This document shows, in pieces, positions 59,630 through 64,000 of a DNA stretch of 64,000 bases. The number at the start of each line of letters is the position of its first letter. Position 1 is the first letter of the stretch. The stretch lies in the NCBI GenBank assembly GCA_019116455.1, contig DXBR01000098.1, positions 15,081 through 79,080 on the forward strand, in the 5' to 3' direction. The notes beneath the pieces are model-generated. The model worked only from the letters and a program-made list of their open reading frames with translations, made no database searches and was not told the origin of the DNA. Origin of the DNA: Anaerobutyricum stercoris. Lineage in GTDB: Bacteria > Bacillota > Clostridia > Lachnospirales > Lachnospiraceae. Both the position numbers and the translations under genes were made by a program.

Positions 59630-59917
59630 ACAATCTCCGGTAATCCTTCAAACATGTTGTCATGCCAAACCGAAATAACTACAAAATCTATATTGATATT
59701 ATAGTAATATATTCCTCTAAAGTCAATGAAAAAAGGGTGGAGACATACTCTCAAAAAACGCACCCCAGACTTGCCATTTTCCTCCGTTTGTTATACTATA
59801 TCAGCATAGGACTTTATTAACACATTGTTTACTGTGATTTTACTTATACACCTCATAAGTCTGCTCCGGTATTCAAATTCATAAGCATAAGACTCCCTTC
59901 CGAAAGGAGGATATCCA

Positions 59918-60352
59918 TTGCATAAAAGAAAAAAGAACATCCTGATCGCAGCAGCCGCAGCGACGTCCATCGGTTTACTCTGCCTGCTGTCAAAAACACA
60001 TACTAAACATCCTTCACCGTCATCACAGAACAACGATGAGATTCACTCTCATTTATACGGTACATATCAGAAAAATGCTTTTGATAACGCAGAATACCTT
60101 GCCGTAATACCTTCATCTCCTGATGAAGACTCCTCCGGCAAATTTCAATGGTACACCATTGAAGATATTATCCTTAACGAAGGAACCTATCATATTCACG
60201 AAAATAAATATGTTGTTTTTTATACAAACGGCAGAAAAATCGCTGTTATAGAAAACAAGGATGGACATTATTTTCTGTCCGACGGCTCTGCTCCGCCGCA
60301 GGAGCTCCTGAAAATATCTCCTGAGGCCATAGTCTGTCACCCGGTGAACTGA
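59918..60352 (+). CDS. small exported protein, unknown function
   Basis: The start is TTG 59918, 7 nt after AAAGGAGG. The product (144 aa) has a basic N-terminus (HKRKKN), a hydrophobic stretch of about 20 residues (ILIAAAAATSIGLLCLL), then a polar, His- and Ser-rich tail with a beta-rich region near the end (KYVVFYTNGRKIAVIENKDGHYFLS split over two strands). A Cys at the end of the hydrophobic stretch lacks a proper lipobox, so signal-anchor or secreted is more likely than lipoprotein. I recognise no family. It is convergent with the large surface protein. Confidence 0.6.
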   Translation: MHKRKKNILIAAAAATSIGLLCLLSKTHTKHPSPSSQNNDEIHSHLYGTYQKNAFDNAEYLAVIPSSPDEDSSGKFQWYTIEDIILNEGTYHIHENKYVVFYTNGRKIAVIENKDGHYFLSDGSAPPQELLKISPEAIVCHPVN

Positions 60353-60413
60353 ACATATTTTTCTGCTGCCCTTCCGCACATTGCTGTAGAACTCAAATAT
60401 CAATGACAGAAAC

Positions 60414-60445
60414 GCCCCGCAGCTTCCGGACAGAAACTGCAGGGC
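60414..60445 (-). terminator. terminator of the surface-protein gene
   Basis: On the minus strand GCCCTGCAG and CTGCGGGGC (plus 60437-60445 and 60414-60422, one G-U pair) form a 9-bp stem followed by GTTTCTGTC. It may also serve the convergent plus-strand gene. Confidence 0.65.
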
Positions 60446-60458
60446 ATTCGTCAGACTC

Positions 60459-63400
60459 TTATCTTATTTTTGCTTTACCGGATAATCCTCTTTTCTTTAA
60501 AATCTTCGGATAAGTTTTTTTACATTTCTTAGGAACTTTCACTGTCAGCTTACTGTAGTTTTTGCTTCCAGCTTTTGTAAATGCCTTGGCTCCTACAGTT
60601 TTTGTCTTGAGCTTTGTGGTCTTTATGGTGACCTTTTTCAGTTTCTGACAACCGAAGAATGCTTTCTTTCCTATCTTTGTAACATTTCTTCCAATGACCA
60701 CAGAGGTCAGTTTTTTATTATTTTTAAATGCATTGTTCGCTATGGAAGTCACCTGATAACGAACTCCATCAACCACTACCGTATCCGGAACATTTACGGT
60801 CTTTTTATTTGAATTGGCGCTTCCGCGGTACTCTACAGTACGTCCCTGACTGATCACTTTATACGTGTCTCCCGTGGATGGATTTTCAATAACCGCGCCG
60901 GCCGGGGCAGCTCCGGATGAAGCCTGCTGTTTACTGTCAGACGTCTGGGACGATCCGCCCGCTGTATTTCCTGATGAAGAGCCGTTTGTTCCGCCATTCA
61001 CCTGATTACCAGAATCAGATGGACCTGTATTACCTCCCTGCCCTGGATTATTACCCTGTCCGGTATCATCCGTCGGTTTTCCTGTGGCAGGTATACGCTC
61101 TGTTCTTTCTGCACCACAATTCTGACAGGTATAGGTCATCACGCCGTCCGAATCCGCAGTAGCCTCTTTGGTAACTTCTCCATCATCCCACCGGTGCCCG
61201 GTGGCAGGAATGACCGTTCCATCTTCCACTTTCTCACCACATACGGTACAATACACATCTCCCGTATATCCATTTTCCGTACATTTCGCTTCTTTCGTAT
61301 TTCTGATTTCACGCTTACTCTCATCGGTATGCTTGCAGATTATGGAAATAGAAATATACTTCTCCGCTTTATTGTAAGCGGCTGTTTCGGAAGCAGTCAC
61401 AACAATATTCGTCTTACCGATTCCAACAATGGTGACCTTACCGTCTCCTGATACTGTGACTACATTTTCATCTTCGGAACGATAGCTGAGACTGCCGTCT
61501 CCCTGGGTCAGCTGTGCATCCAGGATAAAGTTTTCATCGCCGTACGTTTTCTCATAGGAAGCTGTTCCCGAAATAACCTGCGGCAATTTCTGCGTTCCAT
61601 CTGCTGTTATGCTGCTGACTTTGAATCCCCTTGCAGGTCCTGCATCATCAGAAATAAGCTGGAGCTTCACAGTATCTCCCGGCACATGGACAGTCTGTCC
61701 TGCCAGCTCTGTTCCGGTATATTGACCGATCTCTTCACCTGCGGCATTGAAAATGTGCAGATAATCAAACTGGTCTTCCAATTCCGTCTGCGCATCAAAT
61801 GTCACACTTAAGCCATCTGCTCCATTCAGTGTATATACCCAGAAATCCGAGCAGTTATTCTCATACGGGTGCGGACTTTCCATCTCAGAAACATCCGCTG
61901 CCACATGGGCGGTGTTTTTGACGGTCACAGAACAGGTACTGCTCACTCCGCTGCCATCCTGCGCCTCCACAGTGATAGTAGCGTTTCCTTTCTTCAATGC
62001 GGTAACCAGTCCGTTTTCATCCACAGATGCAATCTTTTCATCGGAAGAACTCCACCGCACACTCTTATCCGCCGCATCAGACGGTGATACTCTTGCCGTC
62101 AGCTGATAAGTATCCAGTGCATCCATTTCCAACGATTTTTTATCCAAAGATATCGATGTGACTGGCTGTACCACCGTCACGCTGCAGCTGGCAGAAACGT
62201 TTCCCACCTGCACTTTCACTGTCGCTTCACCGACAGACTTTGCACTGATTTGTCCGCTGTCATCCACAGTCACCACATCTGGGTCGGATGATTTCCACGT
62301 AACTTCGTCTGTAAAATCAGCCGGGGTCACAGTCATGACCAGCTTTCCTTTATCACCCTTGTTCAGTTTTAACTCTGACTGGCTCAGAGTAACTTCCTCT
62401 GCATCGATCTCCTTATTCACAAACTTCATACCCTGTTCATTGGCAAAGGTCTCCGCATAAGTTCCCGCCACACCGTATACCGTCATCTTTGACGGATAGC
62501 TGAAGGCGGTGGCATCAATGCTCGTTGTGGCACGAGGAATCGTAATCTCCATCAACGCCACACAGTTTTTAAATGCGTTAGCTCCCACTGTGGCTGTTCG
62601 ATATGGAAGGACAATGGATTGCAGCACATCGCAGTGTTCAAAGGCAGAGGACGGAATAGATGTGATTCCTGTTCCCAGAGTAACATCGGTAAGGGCATCG
62701 CAGTCGTAGAAGATGCTGGAACCGATGGATGTTACAGAATCAGGAATGGTGATTGCGGCGAGGGAGTCGCAGTTGTAAAAGGCTGAATTTCCTATGTCTT
62801 CTACTGAATCCGGTAAGGAAATTTCCTTTAATGCGCCGCAGTTTTTAAAACTACTTGACTTAATTGTGACAACAAACTCAGGTAAGACAATATCAGATAG
62901 CAAATCACAATCATTAAAAGTATCTGATTCAATGGTATTAATGGCTTGAGGAACTATAATTTTTGTCAAACCATCACAGTCATAAAAAACTCCATTTCCA
63001 ATAAAAGAAACTGTAGATGGAATATTTATTTGAAGTAAAGAATCACAATTCTCAAATGCATACTGCTCAATTTTAACCAGCTTATCACTACATTTAAAAT
63101 TTTTTAATTCTGTGCAGTTTTTGAAAACACTATTTCTTATAATTGTTATTGACTCTGGCAATATAATCTCTTCCAAAGAAGTGCAGCCTTCAAACGCTGC
63201 ATCACCGATATCATTTATAGTCTCTGGTAATATTACATTTTTCAGCTTCGTACTTTCCATAAATACCCTTACGCCAATCTCAGTTACTGATTCAGGAATA
63301 ACGATTTCAGATAAATTCGTACATCTTGAAAATACATATGCATCTATTTTTGTTATACTTTTCGGTATATCTACTTTTTCCAATGTATGACTACTATGAA

Positions 63401-64000
63401 AAAGATGTGCTGGTATTGTTGTCATCCCTTCCTCTATTATTGCTGTTTGAATATTACTTCCAGTAAATGGCCCGTTTGTCGACAATACGTTTGTACCTAC
63501 ATCTTTTAATGTCTTCGGTATTTCTATCTCCGTTATCTCTGTATTACCATCCAACATACGCTCTCCCAGATGAGTTATATTATCTGGTAAATCTAACACT
63601 TTTAATTTTGTACCTGCAAATGCTCGTCCTCCTATCACTGTCACACTTTCTGGTATATCTATACTTTTTAATTCATTACTATTGTCAAAAAGATGTGCTG
63701 GTATTGTTGTCGTTCCTTCCTCTATTATTGCTGTTTGAATATTACTTCCGGTAAACGGTCCGTTTGTCGACAATCCATTTGTACCTACATCTTTTAATGT
63801 CTTCGGTACTTCTATCTCCGTTATCTCTGTATTACCATCCAACATACGCTCTCCCAAATGAGTTATATTATCTGGTAAATCTAACACTTTTAATTTTGTA
63901 CCCGCAAATGCACATCCTCCTATCACTGTTACACTTTCTGGTATATCTATACTTTTTAATTCATTGCTATTATTAAAAAGATGTGCCGGTATTGTTGTCG
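60459..64000 (-). CDS. BspA-like leucine-rich-repeat surface protein, N-terminus outside window
   Basis: The frame is open to the window edge, so at least 1,180 residues are seen and the start is missing. Order from the N-terminal side: many LRR_5 (BspA-type) repeats of about 23 residues (L-x-x-I-x-I-P-x-S-V-x-x-I-G), two Big_2 Ig-like domains (around ADFTDEVTWKSSDPDVVTV and KSVRWSSSDEKIASV), a CUB-like domain (FDYLHIFNAAGEEIGQYTG), another Ig-like domain, a Cys-rich segment with C-x-x-C pairs (VYCTVCGEKV; YTCQNCGAE), a Gly/Asn/Ser/Gln-rich linker, and a last LRR_5 block. No LPXTG is found at the C-terminus. It is expected to be secreted and to bind host or other cells. Confidence 0.88.
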   Translation of the reverse strand, partial: TTIPAHLFNNSNELKSIDIPESVTVIGGCAFAGTKLKVLDLPDNITHLGERMLDGNTEITEIEVPKTLKDVGTNGLSTNGPFTGSNIQTAIIEEGTTTIPAHLFDNSNELKSIDIPESVTVIGGRAFAGTKLKVLDLPDNITHLGERMLDGNTEITEIEIPKTLKDVGTNVLSTNGPFTGSNIQTAIIEEGMTTIPAHLFHSSHTLEKVDIPKSITKIDAYVFSRCTNLSEIVIPESVTEIGVRVFMESTKLKNVILPETINDIGDAAFEGCTSLEEIILPESITIIRNSVFKNCTELKNFKCSDKLVKIEQYAFENCDSLLQINIPSTVSFIGNGVFYDCDGLTKIIVPQAINTIESDTFNDCDLLSDIVLPEFVVTIKSSSFKNCGALKEISLPDSVEDIGNSAFYNCDSLAAITIPDSVTSIGSSIFYDCDALTDVTLGTGITSIPSSAFEHCDVLQSIVLPYRTATVGANAFKNCVALMEITIPRATTSIDATAFSYPSKMTVYGVAGTYAETFANEQGMKFVNKEIDAEEVTLSQSELKLNKGDKGKLVMTVTPADFTDEVTWKSSDPDVVTVDDSGQISAKSVGEATVKVQVGNVSASCSVTVVQPVTSISLDKKSLEMDALDTYQLTARVSPSDAADKSVRWSSSDEKIASVDENGLVTALKKGNATITVEAQDGSGVSSTCSVTVKNTAHVAADVSEMESPHPYENNCSDFWVYTLNGADGLSVTFDAQTELEDQFDYLHIFNAAGEEIGQYTGTELAGQTVHVPGDTVKLQLISDDAGPARGFKVSSITADGTQKLPQVISGTASYEKTYGDENFILDAQLTQGDGSLSYRSEDENVVTVSGDGKVTIVGIGKTNIVVTASETAAYNKAEKYISISIICKHTDESKREIRNTKEAKCTENGYTGDVYCTVCGEKVEDGTVIPATGHRWDDGEVTKEATADSDGVMTYTCQNCGAERTERIPATGKPTDDTGQGNNPGQGGNTGPSDSGNQVNGGTNGSSSGNTAGGSSQTSDSKQQASSGAAPAGAVIENPSTGDTYKVISQGRTVEYRGSANSNKKTVNVPDTVVVDGVRYQVTSIANNAFKNNKKLTSVVIGRNVTKIGKKAFFGCQKLKKVTIKTTKLKTKTVGAKAFTKAGSKNYSKLTVKVPKKCKKTYPKILKKRGLSGKAKIR
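63440..64000. repeat. 288-bp in-frame tandem repeat in the surface-protein gene
   Basis: A unit of 288 bp (96 codons) starting at about 63440 recurs nearly identically from 63728 to the window end. It encodes the block TAIIEEG to GPFTGSNIQ, including several LRR_5 repeats. A third, more diverged copy begins before 63440. Near identity at DNA level points to recent slippage or recombination. Confidence 0.85.

Noticed and set aside
63440..64000. CRISPR array
   Set aside because: The repeats here are 288 bp, in frame, and encode leucine-rich repeats; no short direct repeats with unique spacers were found anywhere in the window.

Overview
The window looks like chromosomal DNA of an anaerobic Gram-positive member of the Clostridia, most likely Lachnospiraceae. 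The signs are mid-range GC, strong AGGAGG-type ribosome binding sites with frequent TTG/GTG starts, an [FeFe] hydrogenase paired with a GltD-like flavoprotein, thiolase, a nine-gene V/A-type ATPase operon, archaeal-type prolyl-tRNA synthetase, several flavodoxins, and a BspA-like leucine-rich-repeat surface protein. This placement is inference from gene content; no rRNA or tRNA gene was found. Most genes lie on the minus strand.

Layout. 0-2.1 kb: the tail of a D,D-carboxypeptidase and glycogen synthase glgA. 2.1-2.75 kb: a gene-free stretch with two long inverted-repeat folds. 2.75-8.9 kb: a translation block (hisC, prfA, prmC, a YqhQ-like membrane protein, rpmE), a small XRE regulator, and two poorly characterised genes. 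8.9-9.8 kb: biotin transporter bioY under a clear BirA-type operator. 9.8-13.7 kb: a two-gene NAD(P)H-linked [FeFe] hydrogenase. 13.7-19 kb: thlA, fba, a parvulin foldase and a phosphoglucomutase.

19.1-34.8 kb is an accessory, decaying region. It holds a frameshifted MATE pump, a DUF3737 gene, a nuclease (Rpn) fragment, an aldo/keto reductase split by an IS200-type element, three intact flavodoxin-type genes plus a flavodoxin remnant, two cyclophilin-like proteins, two LysR regulators, a metallo-beta-lactamase-fold hydrolase, and two AlbA/Schlafen-type regulators, one of them with an internal deletion. The theme is redox (FMN) chemistry and its regulators.

34.8-43.7 kb: the V-type ATPase operon in the transcription order G/H, C, I, K, F, E, A, B, D, with a structured spacer between K and F. 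43.9-47.1 kb: proS, a pseudouridine synthase, and an orphan OmpR-type regulator with Glu at the phospho-acceptor position. 47.2-51.6 kb: pantothenate/CoA synthesis (a DUF2520 Rossmann protein, panB, panC, panD, coaBC in transcription order). 51.8-55.5 kb: a HAD phosphatase, then murA-metK behind a roughly 237-nt leader that has the layout of an OFF-type riboswitch. 55.6-60.4 kb: a flavin reductase, a HIT protein, a GlgB-like protein whose catalytic motifs are degraded, a Tyr phosphatase-like protein and a small secreted protein. 60.5-64 kb: a large repeat-containing surface protein that runs off the window.

Most notable for follow-up: the murA-metK leader RNA, the folded gene-free region at 2.1-2.7 kb, the GlgB-like protein without a catalytic centre, the Glu-substituted response regulator, the DUF2520 protein within the pantothenate cluster, and the redox/flavodoxin island.
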